From Leptospira jelokensis (GTDB lineage: Bacteria > Spirochaetota > Leptospiria > Leptospirales > Leptospiraceae), in contig NZ_RQGH01000023.1 in NCBI RefSeq assembly GCF_004769635.1, positions 62,001-126,000 on the forward strand: DNA of 64,000 nt. Direction: 5' to 3'. Shown here piece after piece: positions 29,818 to 39,532 of this stretch. The position numbers were made by a program, and so were the translations under genes. Under the pieces are notes generated by a model. It was given only the letters and a program-made list of their open reading frames with translations, was not told the origin of the DNA and searched no databases. How positions within the stretch are numbered: position 1 is the stretch's first letter; the number at the start of each line of letters is the position of its first letter.

Positions 29818-31524
29818 TTAAAAAATACGCATCACATCATTGAAGGACACATAAAGTCCAAGTCCAATGAGAAAGAAAAATCCCAATCGGAATATGGCTT
29901 CAATTGCCTTTCTTGGAAGTGGTCTTCCCGTTATCGCTTCGTAAGCATAAAGGACAATGTGTCCACCATCTGCCATAGGTATGGGAAGTAAATTCATCAC
30001 CATAAGGGCAAGGGAAATTTTGGCGACAAAGTCAAGGTAGGTCACCCAACCATATTCCAAACTAATCCCTGCAATTTGTACGATTCCAATCGGGCCTGAT
30101 AAATTTTCTTTTGGTGATAACAACCCCGAAAATAGCATCCCAATCCCTTTTAAAGTTGTGGATACGTTTTCATATACTTTACTCCCGGCACCAACTAACG
30201 AAGAATAAACAGTAGAATCTTTTTGCAATTTTTCAGCTTCAAATTTCATCGATGCGCGAAACCCAAGTAAACCAATTGGTTTTAAGTTCACATCTGCGAA
30301 GTATTTCATATTCCCAATCCAAATTTCTTTTCTGCCCGAATTGGATTTTAAATATGCAGATAAAGAATCTGCAGTTTCAAACACTTGGTTTTGGATTTTC
30401 AAATTGGATAATCTGTTTTCAATCTCTGCATCATAACTATCCAATCGAAAGTATGGAATAGCTAATTCTGGAAATTTGGGATGTTCAATGTTCCAAAATT
30501 CAAACACATTGGCACCTAACACAGGAATTTGAATTGTCACTTTTTCTGTAGCCCAGGGAGTAAGGAGAGGATAAGTTTTTCGTTCCACTTCTACAGGGAT
30601 GGTTTTCCCTTGGTGTTTCCCAAGTTCTGTTTGTAATTCAGGAACCGTGTGAACATCCACACCTGCAACAGTAAGGATCATGTCTCCATCTTTCAGAAAA
30701 GACAAAGCACGCCTTCTTAAAGATTTTTCCCTTTCTGCAATTTCATGTTGTTTGAGGAGTTCTTCCGGGATTTCGGTTTTCCGTTCCTCAATTTTCTCTT
30801 GGAAGTAGTGAGAAGATTTATCTTCTTTGTCCAAAACATTTGCCATAAAGTGACTGATTTGTTCACCATAAGTAAAGGTTGCGACTACCCTTCTTTCCCC
30901 ATAAGGCATCACACCAATGGTAGGGTGCCCACCAGCAGAGTATAAATTTGGAACGATTTCAACGGTTTTGATTTCTTCATTCCGTTTGTATGTGACTTGG
31001 ATGGGGTCACCCGATGTTAAACTCACATTGGTAAAAATATCTTCGAAACTTTCCGTTGGTTTTCCATTCACAGAAAGGATCAAATCCCCTGTCCTAAGTC
31101 CCGCAAAATAGGCAGGACTTGCAACTTTGTTTGCATCTTCTATGAAAATGCGGTTGGATGAAGGGCTATCACCTGAGAGTTCTAAAATAAAAAGTAGTAT
31201 AAAGCCTAACACTAAATTGGCGAATGGACCTCCGAGAACCGGGATCATCCTTCGGAGAGGAGGTGTGGCAAGCAAATCACCTTGTTTTGGCTTTTTGTTT
31301 TTGCTATAATCATCCCCACGAAATAATACATAACCTCCGATTGGGATGGCTGTGATTTGGTAGATGGTTTTCCCTATTCTTTTTTTCCAAATTCCTTTAC
31401 CATAACCTAACGAAAAAATACGAGCCTCAACTCCAACTAATTTTCCACACAAGAGGTGCCCCAATTCATGGATAAAAATCGATACAGCTAACATGAATAC
31501 GGCGCCGAAAATCATGATGATCAT
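29818..31524 (-). CDS. rseP: Site-2 protease RseP with two PDZ domains
   Basis: Membrane zinc protease that cuts transmembrane substrates, usually anti-sigma factors. The zinc motif H19-E-L-G-H23 is in the first transmembrane helix; the second zinc ligand region NLLPIPMADGGHIVLYAYEAITG is near the C-terminus. Two PDZ domains lie between (about 125-205 and 275-370). At 568 residues it is longer than E. coli RseP (450) owing to an enlarged periplasmic part. It overlaps dxr by 4 bases. Confidence 0.93.
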   Translation of the reverse strand: MIIMIFGAVFMLAVSIFIHELGHLLCGKLVGVEARIFSLGYGKGIWKKRIGKTIYQITAIPIGGYVLFRGDDYSKNKKPKQGDLLATPPLRRMIPVLGGPFANLVLGFILLFILELSGDSPSSNRIFIEDANKVASPAYFAGLRTGDLILSVNGKPTESFEDIFTNVSLTSGDPIQVTYKRNEEIKTVEIVPNLYSAGGHPTIGVMPYGERRVVATFTYGEQISHFMANVLDKEDKSSHYFQEKIEERKTEIPEELLKQHEIAEREKSLRRRALSFLKDGDMILTVAGVDVHTVPELQTELGKHQGKTIPVEVERKTYPLLTPWATEKVTIQIPVLGANVFEFWNIEHPKFPELAIPYFRLDSYDAEIENRLSNLKIQNQVFETADSLSAYLKSNSGRKEIWIGNMKYFADVNLKPIGLLGFRASMKFEAEKLQKDSTVYSSLVGAGSKVYENVSTTLKGIGMLFSGLLSPKENLSGPIGIVQIAGISLEYGWVTYLDFVAKISLALMVMNLLPIPMADGGHIVLYAYEAITGRPLPRKAIEAIFRLGFFFLIGLGLYVSFNDVMRIF

Positions 31525-32681
31525 GTAGTCACTCCCCCTTTTTTGAATTCGTTTTGGATATAAATTCTTGTTTCTTTGTCTTTTTCCAAATAACCTTGCA
31601 AAGTTTCTGGATATACATTTGTGATTTGATTTAATGCGGATTCAATGAGCCTTGGTATCGAGGTAAAAGAAATTTTTTCCTCTAAAAAAAGTGCCACTGC
31701 CTCTTCGTTTGCTGCATTAAAAATACAAGGTGCCACACCACCAGCCCTTCCTGCTTGGTAAGCCAAATCCAATCCTGGATACCGTTTGGTATCAGGTGGA
31801 AAAAATTCTAACGTCTTCCAAGTGGATGGTTTTCTTTCGATAAGCATATGCGGTGTTGGACTTGGGTAAAATAGTGAATGGGCAATGGGATACACCATAT
31901 CGGGGTGACTTGTGTATTGCAAACAGGCACCATCCAAGGTTTCAATGATCCCATGGGTCAGTGACTGTGGGTGGATCACCACCTCTATTTCGTCATACGA
32001 AAACCCAAAAAGATAATGAGCTTCGATCACCTCTAAACCTTTGTTGATAAGGCCTGCTGAATCCACAGTGATTTTTGGACCCATTGACCATGTCGGATGA
32101 TTTAATGCCTGTTTTACGGAAACATGTTCCAATTCTTCAATAGGGAGATTACGAAAACTCCCACCCGAAGCCGTGAGTGTGATCGCTCGAATATTTGATC
32201 TTTTTTCTCTTTCAATCAGTTGGTAAAGTGCATTGTGTTCAGAGTCTACAGGAACCATCAATGTATTGTGTTTTGCCACCAAACGATTGATCAGTGGTCC
32301 GAAGGTAACAAGTGTTTCCTTGTTTGCGATCGCAATTTTTTTACCAGCTTCGATCGCTGCAATGGTGGGTAACACTCCCCTAGCACCTACGACGGCGGTC
32401 ACAACCACGGAAACGGTTGGCAGTTTTACCAATTCGGTAAGGTTCTCATCACCATATACAATTTTAGTCGACCCAAAGGAATCACCAAATTGCCCCACTA
32501 ACTTTGGATCAGTGATACAAATCAATTCTGGGGAAAACTCTTCAACCAAAGATTTCGCAACATCCCAGTTGGAATGAACGGAAAAACTACGTAAAGAAAA
32601 ATGGTCAGGGAATTGGCGTAAGACTTTTACCGTGGAAGACCCAACAGAACCGGAAATGCCTAATACCGAAACACCTACCAT
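31521..32681 (-). CDS. dxr: 1-deoxy-D-xylulose 5-phosphate reductoisomerase
   Basis: Second step of the non-mevalonate isoprenoid pathway. The 386-residue protein has NADPH-binding GISGSVGSSTVKVL at residues 8-21, ANKETLVTFG, the metal and substrate residues in VPVDSEHNALYQL, TASGGSFRN, and HPTWSMGPKITVDSAGLINKGLEVIEAHYLF. The GSVGSS version of the usual GSTGSIG loop is a small variation. It lies between cdsA and rseP, the standard order. Confidence 0.97.
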   Translation of the reverse strand: MVGVSVLGISGSVGSSTVKVLRQFPDHFSLRSFSVHSNWDVAKSLVEEFSPELICITDPKLVGQFGDSFGSTKIVYGDENLTELVKLPTVSVVVTAVVGARGVLPTIAAIEAGKKIAIANKETLVTFGPLINRLVAKHNTLMVPVDSEHNALYQLIEREKRSNIRAITLTASGGSFRNLPIEELEHVSVKQALNHPTWSMGPKITVDSAGLINKGLEVIEAHYLFGFSYDEIEVVIHPQSLTHGIIETLDGACLQYTSHPDMVYPIAHSLFYPSPTPHMLIERKPSTWKTLEFFPPDTKRYPGLDLAYQAGRAGGVAPCIFNAANEEAVALFLEEKISFTSIPRLIESALNQITNVYPETLQGYLEKDKETRIYIQNEFKKGGVTT

Positions 32682-32711
32682 ATATGCTTTAGACTGTCCG
32701 AACCAAAGTGG

Positions 32712-33623
32712 TTAAACTGGGAACCCAAGGAAACCTTTGAAAACAAAGTAATAATAAATTACAGGCACAGTAAATAATAGTGCATCTGCCAAATCGAGAA
32801 TCCCACCATGCCCAGGGATAAGGCTACCTGAGTCCTTAATTTTGGCATCACGTTTCATGGCTGACTCAGCCAAATCACCCATCACGGAAATCACAGAGAC
32901 AACAAAGGATAAAATGATGGTTTCCAAAATTCCAACAGGCAATTTCACTCCACTAAAATGTTCCCAAGCCAAATTGAGAATTTGAGCTCCGATAACGGCC
33001 GTTAGATTTCCGGTAACATACCCTTCCCAAGTTTTTTTCGGAGAGATTTTAAGGCCAGCTGGGTGTTTTCCAAACCAACGACCGCCAAAATAAGCACCTG
33101 CATCACTCATAAACGTGATCACGGATACTAAAAAGATGTAGTAGGTTCCGAATGGAAGGGCAAGTAATAATAAAAAATGACCAATTGGAATGGCGATGTA
33201 AATGGGACCAAGCATCGTACCACCCACTGAAAACAAGGCTCCATCTAACGGACGTTTTAGAATTTGTAAAATCCAAACTGTGATCGAAAGTGCCACGAGT
33301 AAAAATGGAACCGGGTGGAATCCTTCTCTTAAAATTTTGGAAAGTTCTAAAACAAACCCAGGAGGGGTCACTTCAAATTGTAATCCCAAAAATTGGATGT
33401 AATAAACCGTAAAAATCAAAAGTGAAAACAGTAATCCAGTTCCAAAAAATGGTTTGGATTCCTCTGTTTTACAGAAAGCGTATAATTCTTTTAATCCAAG
33501 GTAAATCATCACTACCCCAAAGGTATAAAATTCCAAATAATACCAGGAACTGTGGAAAATCATAAATACATAAACAAAAGTCAATACAATTGCAGAAAGG
33601 ATACGGAGTGTTGTCTCACTCAT
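32712..33623 (-). CDS. cdsA: Phosphatidate cytidylyltransferase
   Basis: Makes CDP-diacylglycerol from phosphatidate and CTP in the inner membrane. The 303-residue protein has about seven hydrophobic helices and the C-terminal signature SAMKRDAKIKDSGSLIPGHGG (about 252-272). In the following ILDLAD the usual Arg of D-R-x-D is Leu, a departure from the textbook signature. It overlaps uppS by 4 bases, forming the common uppS-cdsA pair. Confidence 0.92.
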   Translation of the reverse strand: MSETTLRILSAIVLTFVYVFMIFHSSWYYLEFYTFGVVMIYLGLKELYAFCKTEESKPFFGTGLLFSLLIFTVYYIQFLGLQFEVTPPGFVLELSKILREGFHPVPFLLVALSITVWILQILKRPLDGALFSVGGTMLGPIYIAIPIGHFLLLLALPFGTYYIFLVSVITFMSDAGAYFGGRWFGKHPAGLKISPKKTWEGYVTGNLTAVIGAQILNLAWEHFSGVKLPVGILETIILSFVVSVISVMGDLAESAMKRDAKIKDSGSLIPGHGGILDLADALLFTVPVIYYYFVFKGFLGFPV

Positions 33624-34333
33624 AACAAACCACCAAATTTTCGTTTTCGGGAATCAAAAAAAAGAAGAGCTTCCTCAAGTGAAGTCCTTCCAAATTCCGG
33701 CCAAAGTGTACTCGTAAAATACATTTCTGCATACGCACTCTGCCATAATAGAAAGTTAGAAATCCTTTGTTCGCCCGCAGTTCTGATCAATAAATCTACG
33801 GGTGGCAAAGGGGATGTATACAAATATTTTTCAAATTCTTTCGCCGAAATGGCTTTATCCAATGTTTCTTTTTTGGCCTTACGTGCCGCCATCAAACGCG
33901 AAAAACTACTTAAAATTTCTTCATGCCCACCATAGTTCAAACAAAAGTTAGCCGTGAGTTTTTTATTCTTTTTGGTCACTGCCATAGCATGGTCAATTTT
34001 GGAGAGAACGGTTTTTGAAAGTTTATTCCGTGCCCCACTGTGGTGGATCCGAATCCCTTTTTCATGGATGGTATCCAAACGAGTTTCGATAAATTCAACT
34101 AACAGACCAAAGATGGCTTGGATTTCAGTGATCGGGCGTTTCCAGTTTTCCGTGGAAAATGCATAAAGGGAAATGTTGGGAATTTTATATTCTAAGGCCA
34201 CATCCAAGAGGCGGTCAATGGCGTTTGCCCCTTCTCTATGGCCTTCGGTTCTTTTTTTCCCTTGGTTTTCCGCCCACCTACCATTTCCGTCCATAATGAC
34301 AGCAATGTGGGCAGGGATGGTATTCAATTTCAT
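33620..34333 (-). CDS. uppS: Isoprenyl transferase (undecaprenyl diphosphate synthase)
   Basis: Elongates farnesyl diphosphate with isopentenyl diphosphate to the C55 lipid carrier for cell wall and LPS. The 237-residue cis-prenyltransferase has HIAVIMDGNGRWAENQGKKR at residues 9-28 with catalytic Asp15, LYAFSTENWKRP, and C-terminal DLLIRTAGEQRISNFLLWQSAYAE. The start lies 6 bases after the frr stop. Confidence 0.96.
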   Translation of the reverse strand: MKLNTIPAHIAVIMDGNGRWAENQGKKRTEGHREGANAIDRLLDVALEYKIPNISLYAFSTENWKRPITEIQAIFGLLVEFIETRLDTIHEKGIRIHHSGARNKLSKTVLSKIDHAMAVTKKNKKLTANFCLNYGGHEEILSSFSRLMAARKAKKETLDKAISAKEFEKYLYTSPLPPVDLLIRTAGEQRISNFLLWQSAYAEMYFTSTLWPEFGRTSLEEALLFFDSRKRKFGGLL

Positions 34334-34339
34334 AGGAAA

Positions 34340-34891
34340 TTAAAGAGTAGTGATCTCTTTTTCTTTTTCCTTTTCTAAATCTCCCAATTTGGCAATGTAA
34401 GAATCCGTAATTTTTTGGATTTTATCTTGGTGGCCTTTCATTTCGTCTTGGGACATTTCGGATTGGTGTTTTTTTAATTCGTCATTGGCATCACGGCGGA
34501 TGTTACGGATCGCAACTTTTTTCTCTTCCGCTTTTTGTTTTACCACTTTCGCCAATTCTTTTCGTCTTTCCCCTGTTAGTTCAGGGATATTGATCCGAAT
34601 GCTGGAACCATCATTATTTGGAGTAAGACCAAGACTTGCGGCAAAAATTGCTTTTTCGATGTCTTTTAACATTCCTTTTTCAAAAGGAGTGATGAGAATC
34701 ACACGTGGTTCGGGGCATGCAATTTTTCCAAGTTGGTTGAGCGGAGTAAGCGTTCCATAATAATCAACTCTTACATCCTCCACCATCATCGGATTTGCTT
34801 TTCCCGTACGAATCGTACCAAAATCTTTTTTTAGAGCTTCAACCGTTTTGTCCATTTTGGACTGCATGGATTTTATAATTTCATCTACCAT
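34340..34891 (-). CDS. frr: Ribosome recycling factor
   Basis: Splits post-termination ribosomes together with EF-G. The 183-residue length is standard, with [22 protein letters not shown] near the N-terminus and the C-terminal helical pair rich in Lys and Glu ([19 protein letters not shown] segment). Its start overlaps the pyrH stop by 11 bases. Confidence 0.96.
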   Translation of the reverse strand: MVDEIIKSMQSKMDKTVEALKKDFGTIRTGKANPMMVEDVRVDYYGTLTPLNQLGKIACPEPRVILITPFEKGMLKDIEKAIFAASLGLTPNNDGSSIRINIPELTGERRKELAKVVKQKAEEKKVAIRNIRRDANDELKKHQSEMSQDEMKGHQDKIQKITDSYIAKLGDLEKEKEKEITTL

Positions 34892-35627
34892 CTAGAATCA
34901 CTTCCTCTGTATTGGAGATCAATGTACCAATTGGTTCTCCATCGATTAATTTTCTTAAATTACCAGCTTTAAAAATATCAAACACTATGATGGGCATATT
35001 ATTATCCATACATAGACTGAGTGCTGTTGAATCCATCACCTTTAAACGGTGTTTGATGGACTCCATAAAAGAAACTTGTAAATACCTTTGCGCGTTTGGA
35101 TCCTTTTTTGGATCGGCAGTGTACACTCCGTCCACTTTGGTTGCCTTAAGGATCACTTCGCATCCAACTTCAACGGCTCGTAACGATGCTGTTGTGTCAG
35201 TTGTGAAGTATGGGTTTCCAGTCCCACCGGCAAATATAATCACACGATTTTTTTCTAAGTGTCGCACGGCTCGCCTACGAATGTAAGGTTCCGCAACAGA
35301 TTTCATTTCGATGGCGGATAGAACACGGGTAAACATCCCCTGTTTTTCACATGCATCTTGTAACGCGAGTCCATTCATGATGGTTCCAAGCATACCCATA
35401 TAATCGGCAGTGGCACGGTCCATTCCCGATTTTGCTAAAGTTTCGCCGCGGATCATATTCCCACCGCCAACTACCACAGCCACTTCGAGACCTAAGTCAT
35501 GAACTTCTTTGATTTGTCCGGCTAGTGAGAATGTTTTGTTGGTATCAATACCAAGTTCACCCTCACCGGCGAGAGCCTCGCCGGAGATTTTAATGAGGAT
35601 GCGTTTGAAACGCGGACTAGTTCCCAC
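34881..35627 (-). CDS. pyrH: Uridylate kinase
   Basis: Phosphorylates UMP to UDP. The 248-residue hexameric amino-acid-kinase-fold enzyme has [22 protein letters not shown] at the N-terminus, [32 protein letters not shown] and [20 protein letters not shown]. It overlaps both tsf and frr by 11 bases, the classic rpsB-tsf-pyrH-frr operon. Confidence 0.97.
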   Translation of the reverse strand: MGTSPRFKRILIKISGEALAGEGELGIDTNKTFSLAGQIKEVHDLGLEVAVVVGGGNMIRGETLAKSGMDRATADYMGMLGTIMNGLALQDACEKQGMFTRVLSAIEMKSVAEPYIRRRAVRHLEKNRVIIFAGGTGNPYFTTDTTASLRAVEVGCEVILKATKVDGVYTADPKKDPNAQRYLQVSFMESIKHRLKVMDSTALSLCMDNNMPIIVFDIFKAGNLRKLIDGEPIGTLISNTEEVILDGR

Positions 35628-36213
35628 CTACTTGGAACCTCGAGAACCTACCAACAGTAATGTTCTCTCCAAATTTCGCAATGGCTTCTTGGAGGAGGTC
35701 ATTGATGGTTTTGGAGTTGTCACGGATTGATTTTTGGTGGATGAGACAAATCTCTTCGTAGTATTTTTTCATTTTACCAGGAAGGATTTTTTCGATTTGA
35801 TCCGCTTTTTTGCCTTCTTTTTCGAGCAGGGCTTTTTGTACGTTCATTTCGTTCTCTATTTCAGACTTAGGAATGGATTCTTCACTCACATACAGTGGGC
35901 TCATTGCAGTGATTTGTAGTGCAATTTCTTTTCCAAGTGCCTCAAACGCTTCGTTGTTTGCCACAAAATCAGTTTCGCAGTTGAGTTCGACAAGAACTCC
36001 CGTTTTCCCTGTTCCGTGAACGTAAGCGATCACCTTCCCTTCACCAGTTTCGCGACCAGCACGTTTTGCCGCTTTCGCTAAACCTTTTTCTCTTAAATAA
36101 GTAACTGCTTTTTCAATATCGCCACCCTTTTCTTCAAGGGCTTTTTTGCAGTCCATCATGCCCGCGCCCGTACGTTCGCGGAGGTCTTTGATTTGTTCGG
36201 AGCTAACAGCCAT
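35617..36213 (-). CDS. tsf: Elongation factor Ts
   Basis: Nucleotide exchange factor for EF-Tu. The N-terminal signature [18 protein letters not shown] is at residues 11-28 and the core [10 protein letters not shown] near 84. At 198 residues it is the short form with only one half of the E. coli core, as in several other lineages. It shares one base with rpsB (TAATGG-like stop-start). Confidence 0.96.
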   Translation of the reverse strand: MAVSSEQIKDLRERTGAGMMDCKKALEEKGGDIEKAVTYLREKGLAKAAKRAGRETGEGKVIAYVHGTGKTGVLVELNCETDFVANNEAFEALGKEIALQITAMSPLYVSEESIPKSEIENEMNVQKALLEKEGKKADQIEKILPGKMKKYYEEICLIHQKSIRDNSKTINDLLQEAIAKFGENITVGRFSRFQVGGN

Positions 36214-37103
36214 TACTCTTTACCTTCTGCTGGTTTTTCTTCTGTGACTACTTCAGCAGCTTTTTTAGCCGCTTCTGCATCCACTGGGATGTCTTTTGCT
36301 ACTGGAGGGAGTTCATCGTCCATAATGAATTTTCCGGACTCATCATACTCACCTTGGTATTCAAGGGCAAGTTGTTCTGCGTCCATATCTTCAGCAAAAT
36401 TCGTTTGGATGACTTCGCCACCTGTTCCTTCAAGCACTGCATTTGCCATTGTATCAAGGAATAAAGAAATCGCGCGGATCGCATCATCGTTACCAGGAAT
36501 TGGGTAATCGATTGGTTCTGGATCACAGTTTGTATCAATCACAGCAAATACTTTCAAACCAAGTTTTTTTGCTTCGTTTACTGCAATTTCTTCTTTTTTA
36601 GGATCGATCACAAAAAGGATCTCAGGCACAACAGCCATATCTTTAATCCCACCAAGTGTTTGGCGGAGTTTCTCTAACTCACGTTTGAGGGATAGTGCTT
36701 CTTTTTTAGTTCTAGCTTCTTGTTCGAAAGAGTTGTTCTCTTCCATTTGCTCAAGTCGTTTCAAACGAGCAATTGACTTCTTTACTGTGTTCCAGTTTGT
36801 GAGAAGTCCACCTAACCAACGGTTAGAAACATAGTACATACCGCAGGCTTGTGCTGCTCTTTCAATCGCACCGCGAGCTTGTTTTTTCGTTCCAACGAAA
36901 AGAACTTTTTTTCCTTGGCCAGTTAACTTTTTCAAAGCATCATATGCTTCTTTTGTTTTTTGAACTGTCTTTTGGAGGTCGATGATGTGAATACCGTTAC
37001 GAGCTGTATAAACATACGGGCTCATTTTTGGATTCCAACGACGCGTTTGGTGACCGAAATGTACGCCTGCTTCTAGCAGACTTTTCATGGAAATTACTGA
37101 CAT
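36213..37103 (-). CDS. rpsB: 30S ribosomal protein S2
   Basis: Small-subunit protein. Markers: [20 protein letters not shown] near the N-terminus, [13 protein letters not shown], and [24 protein letters not shown]. At 296 residues it has an acidic C-terminal extension of about 60 residues (ending PAEGKE) beyond the usual 230-240. A DUF4321 gene precedes it by 2 bases. Confidence 0.97.
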   Translation of the reverse strand: MSVISMKSLLEAGVHFGHQTRRWNPKMSPYVYTARNGIHIIDLQKTVQKTKEAYDALKKLTGQGKKVLFVGTKKQARGAIERAAQACGMYYVSNRWLGGLLTNWNTVKKSIARLKRLEQMEENNSFEQEARTKKEALSLKRELEKLRQTLGGIKDMAVVPEILFVIDPKKEEIAVNEAKKLGLKVFAVIDTNCDPEPIDYPIPGNDDAIRAISLFLDTMANAVLEGTGGEVIQTNFAEDMDAEQLALEYQGEYDESGKFIMDDELPPVAKDIPVDAEAAKKAAEVVTEEKPAEGKE

Positions 37104-37105
37104 AG

Positions 37106-37339
37106 TTACCCCTTTTTTAGTGCGAGATATCCAGACGCTACAAGACCAATGATACTTGCAGGGGTTAGCTGGAACTCGACCTTAATTATATAAAGCTCGA
37201 AAGATACTGGTGACTCGAACAAAAACTTAGAGAGCGTTGTTGTGCCAAAGAGCCTATCTAAGACCACTCCAGCCACAGCTCCCGCCATCAGTCCCAAAAA
37301 AAGCACCAAAAGCAGGTTCCCCATCTGGGTTTTGTTCAT
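37106..37339 (-). CDS. DUF4321-like small membrane protein
   Basis: A 77-residue protein with two hydrophobic helices (about 9-28 and 57-74) separated by a short polar segment. Its size and the pattern [24 protein letters not shown] ... [15 protein letters not shown] fit the DUF4321 family. GAGAAAGG precedes the ATG. It ends 2 bases before rpsB and would be translated on the same messenger; function unknown. Confidence 0.72.
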   Translation of the reverse strand: MNKTQMGNLLLVLFLGLMAGAVAGVVLDRLFGTTTLSKFLFESPVSFELYIIKVEFQLTPASIIGLVASGYLALKKG

Positions 37340-37938
37340 CCAAAAGCACCTTTCTCAAGCTTTCCTGTCAGGATTTGGAATTTGGGCAGATTGTCAAGGG
37401 GAAAGGGATTGTACGGCTTTGGATTTAGAACTCCGCGGTCCCCATCAGACCAAAGGGGAGGCAGAATGTTTCCCCTCCAGGTCATGGCGGCTCCCATCCC
37501 TTTTGGTTCTTCGGTTCCGACCCATAAGGACCGGGCTCTCCGTTCCAATCTTCGATTTCCACTGCGATCCCTGCCGCGGGGGTCTCATTGTGGCAGTTTC
37601 TGACGTCTTCCCCGATATGATCCATATCCTTTTTTCATTGAGAACCAGAAAACGTTTGGCAACTCTCTCATCCCTTCTTAGATTTTTTGTTTTCAGTGAA
37701 TCCATCACAACAAGATGTTTGTTTGGCGGTAAAATTCCAGGAAATTTTCCGTTATCGTTTCGATGGGACCAATTGGTTTGGATATAGGCATTTGTTATTC
37801 TGATTTTACTTCCTTTCGACATTCGATCGCAATGCGTAGACAAATAATATCGATTCGCTCAATAAAACTAGTCCTCATTTTCTGGCAACTAACACCAAAT
37901 TAAATTCTTGCCAAAGAAAGAATGACACTTAGAATTGT
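37340..37938. other. Long intergenic region upstream of the rpsB operon
   Basis: These 599 bases separate the leftward DUF4321-rpsB operon from a rightward lipoprotein gene. The left half holds the structured RNA candidate and, at 37392-37397 on the minus strand, a TTGACA that could be a -35 box, although no good -10 follows at 16-18 bases. The right half (37600-37938) is A+T rich. Open frames here have unusual composition and no ribosome binding sites and are not called. Confidence 0.5.
37419..37548 (-). ncRNA. Candidate structured RNA or rpsB-operon leader
   Basis: A G+C-rich patch in an otherwise A+T-rich neighbourhood with nested pairing. The apical hairpin spans 37442-37487: CCAT, GACC and AAAGGGGA on one side match ATGG, GGTC and TCCCCTCC on the other. 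CGGTCC (37436-37441) can pair with GGACCG (37528-37533), and TTGG (37419-37422) with CCAA (37545-37548). Several pairs are G-U if the minus strand is transcribed but A-C mismatches on the plus strand, which points to minus. The rod shape recalls 6S RNA, but no diagnostic sequence was found. RNase P, tmRNA and SRP RNA signatures are absent. Confidence 0.3.
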
Positions 37939-38289
37939 ATGCCGATGAAGCCACTCCACTTCACCTTATTCCTGTTTTGTTTTCAATCCTGTATCTTTGG
38001 TCCAAATTGGGATGGATTCCGCAATCTAAGATCCGCTATTGAAAATGATCGGGTGTACTACGATCCCAAATCGGGTAATTTTGAAACGAATCCTTATTTT
38101 AGGGGTCATATTACCAAACTGGGCACAGTTGTTATCGAACCACCTAACTCGATCAATTCCAATCAAAAGAAAAAAAGAATTTGTGAAACAACGGAAACTG
38201 ATTTAACCAAAACCTTTACTTTGATCGAAGAACGAACAGTAGTTGCAGTTTACGAATCTTCAGGATTTATATGCATCGAATATTACTAA
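37939..38289 (+). CDS. Small lipoprotein
   Basis: A 116-residue exported protein with signal peptide and lipobox LFCFQS before Cys18. The mature part contains a charged NQKKKRICETTE stretch and ends FICIEYY. No family recognised. The next lipoprotein gene overlaps its last 19 bases, so the two are translated from one messenger and may form a pair. Confidence 0.55.
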   Translation: MPMKPLHFTLFLFCFQSCIFGPNWDGFRNLRSAIENDRVYYDPKSGNFETNPYFRGHITKLGTVVIEPPNSINSNQKKKRICETTETDLTKTFTLIEERTVVAVYESSGFICIEYY

Positions 38290-39362
38290 TCTTACTCACG
38301 AGCATTTGTATTATCACAAACTTCCATTGTTCAAACGGAATGGTTTTACGCTCAATAGACCCTCCGAAAAACGAATTCCCATACACAAAACGTTTACCGT
38401 TTCTTGCCACGACTTGTTATCCAAGCCATGCCTTACATAAAGAAAAGTTCTCACCATTAGAATTAGTTTCGATATGGGAAGATGGGCAATTTAGAAAACA
38501 AATTTTAGGGAATGAACCATTTGATGCCATCGAAGACTTACGCATCTACCAATCACATGAATATTTTTGGGAATTGAGTTTCATTCCATTTTTCTCACGT
38601 TACAATTGCAATGAATACCACATTACAGGATATTTATTATACTTTGATTCCAACACCAAACAAAAATTGGCAACTTACTTAGATAAAAAACGAAAGGATA
38701 ATCCAATCGAACTACCTATAATGCTCGTACGTGAATACGAACTCGCAGATTCCGAAACACTGAAGAAAAAACAAAAAGCAGATCCCATAAACGTATCATT
38801 CCATACAAAATATTCAACTGCACCGGATCACCGAGATCCATTTTCCAATTACCAAATCTGGGAATCAAAACCAAAATCAGAATTACGTTCCATTCCCGAT
38901 TCACGTTTGATCGAATATTGTTTGGAGTTTCCTTATGAATGTGCCACTGACCCGAACTACGTAAGTGAAGTCAAAAACCGGATTTCCAAATCCGAAATCC
39001 AAAGTTCCGAAAGTTTCAAAACTTCTTTCCAAAAAAATGTAAAACAAAAAATCAAAACAACAAATTTCGGATGTTACTGCCGACTAACGTCAGATACATC
39101 AATTTATAAGTCATGCCCAATTGACAATTTTGGATTGGATTCTATTTGTAAGGAAAAAACAGATTGCACTCTCAAACAAAATGATACTGGTCCCGCCATT
39201 TGCATTAAAAAGTACAAAGAGTCACTATCAAAACTAATCAATTCCAAGGAATCAAAAGATAAAATTCACACAGAACCAGAAAACTTCAATCGAATGGTCT
39301 ATTATGCGAAAAAATTTTTGGCATTCGAATTGTTAAACGAATTGAGTGACGAAAGAAACTAA
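38271..39362 (+). CDS. Lipoprotein with Cys-rich C-terminal part
   Basis: A 363-residue exported lipoprotein; signal peptide with CIITNFH before Cys20. The mature protein has many Tyr, Lys and Asn and about ten cysteines, several clustered in CYCRLTSDTS, SCPIDN, SICKEKTDC and AICIKKY (270-325), suggesting disulfide bonding in the periplasm or at the surface. No family recognised. It overlaps the preceding lipoprotein gene by 19 bases and is followed by a hairpin. Confidence 0.6.
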   Translation: MHRILLILLTSICIITNFHCSNGMVLRSIDPPKNEFPYTKRLPFLATTCYPSHALHKEKFSPLELVSIWEDGQFRKQILGNEPFDAIEDLRIYQSHEYFWELSFIPFFSRYNCNEYHITGYLLYFDSNTKQKLATYLDKKRKDNPIELPIMLVREYELADSETLKKKQKADPINVSFHTKYSTAPDHRDPFSNYQIWESKPKSELRSIPDSRLIEYCLEFPYECATDPNYVSEVKNRISKSEIQSSESFKTSFQKNVKQKIKTTNFGCYCRLTSDTSIYKSCPIDNFGLDSICKEKTDCTLKQNDTGPAICIKKYKESLSKLINSKESKDKIHTEPENFNRMVYYAKKFLAFELLNELSDERN

Positions 39363-39379
39363 TTCGATTGCCATCGAAT
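39362..39379 (+). terminator. Hairpin after the lipoprotein pair
   Basis: ATTCGAT (39362-39368) and ATCGAAT (39373-39379) form a perfect 7-bp stem with a 4-base loop immediately at the stop codon. Only a weak T-rich stretch follows, so termination is possible but not certain. Confidence 0.35.
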
Positions 39380-39532
39380 GTTTAGTGATACAACTTTCAC
39401 ATACATTTTTTTAGAACATTTGAATCCAAATATAGTCTAATAAGTTTATATACATCAAAATCTAAATTTACTTTTGGGATTTTTTTATAGAAAGCCCTTG
39501 CCATAAACTTTTTGTCTGATTGGATAGAGTTT

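Noticed and set aside
37380..37640. RNase P RNA, tmRNA or SRP RNA gene
   Set aside because: Searched by eye on both strands for the conserved GAGGAAAGTCC, tag-peptide/tRNA-like and GGAAGCAG motifs; none is present.
37242..37787. A 181-codon plus-strand open frame and overlapping minus-strand frames in the gap before rpsB
   Set aside because: They overlap the DUF4321 gene or the structured region, have odd composition, and lack ribosome binding sites and any recognisable domain.
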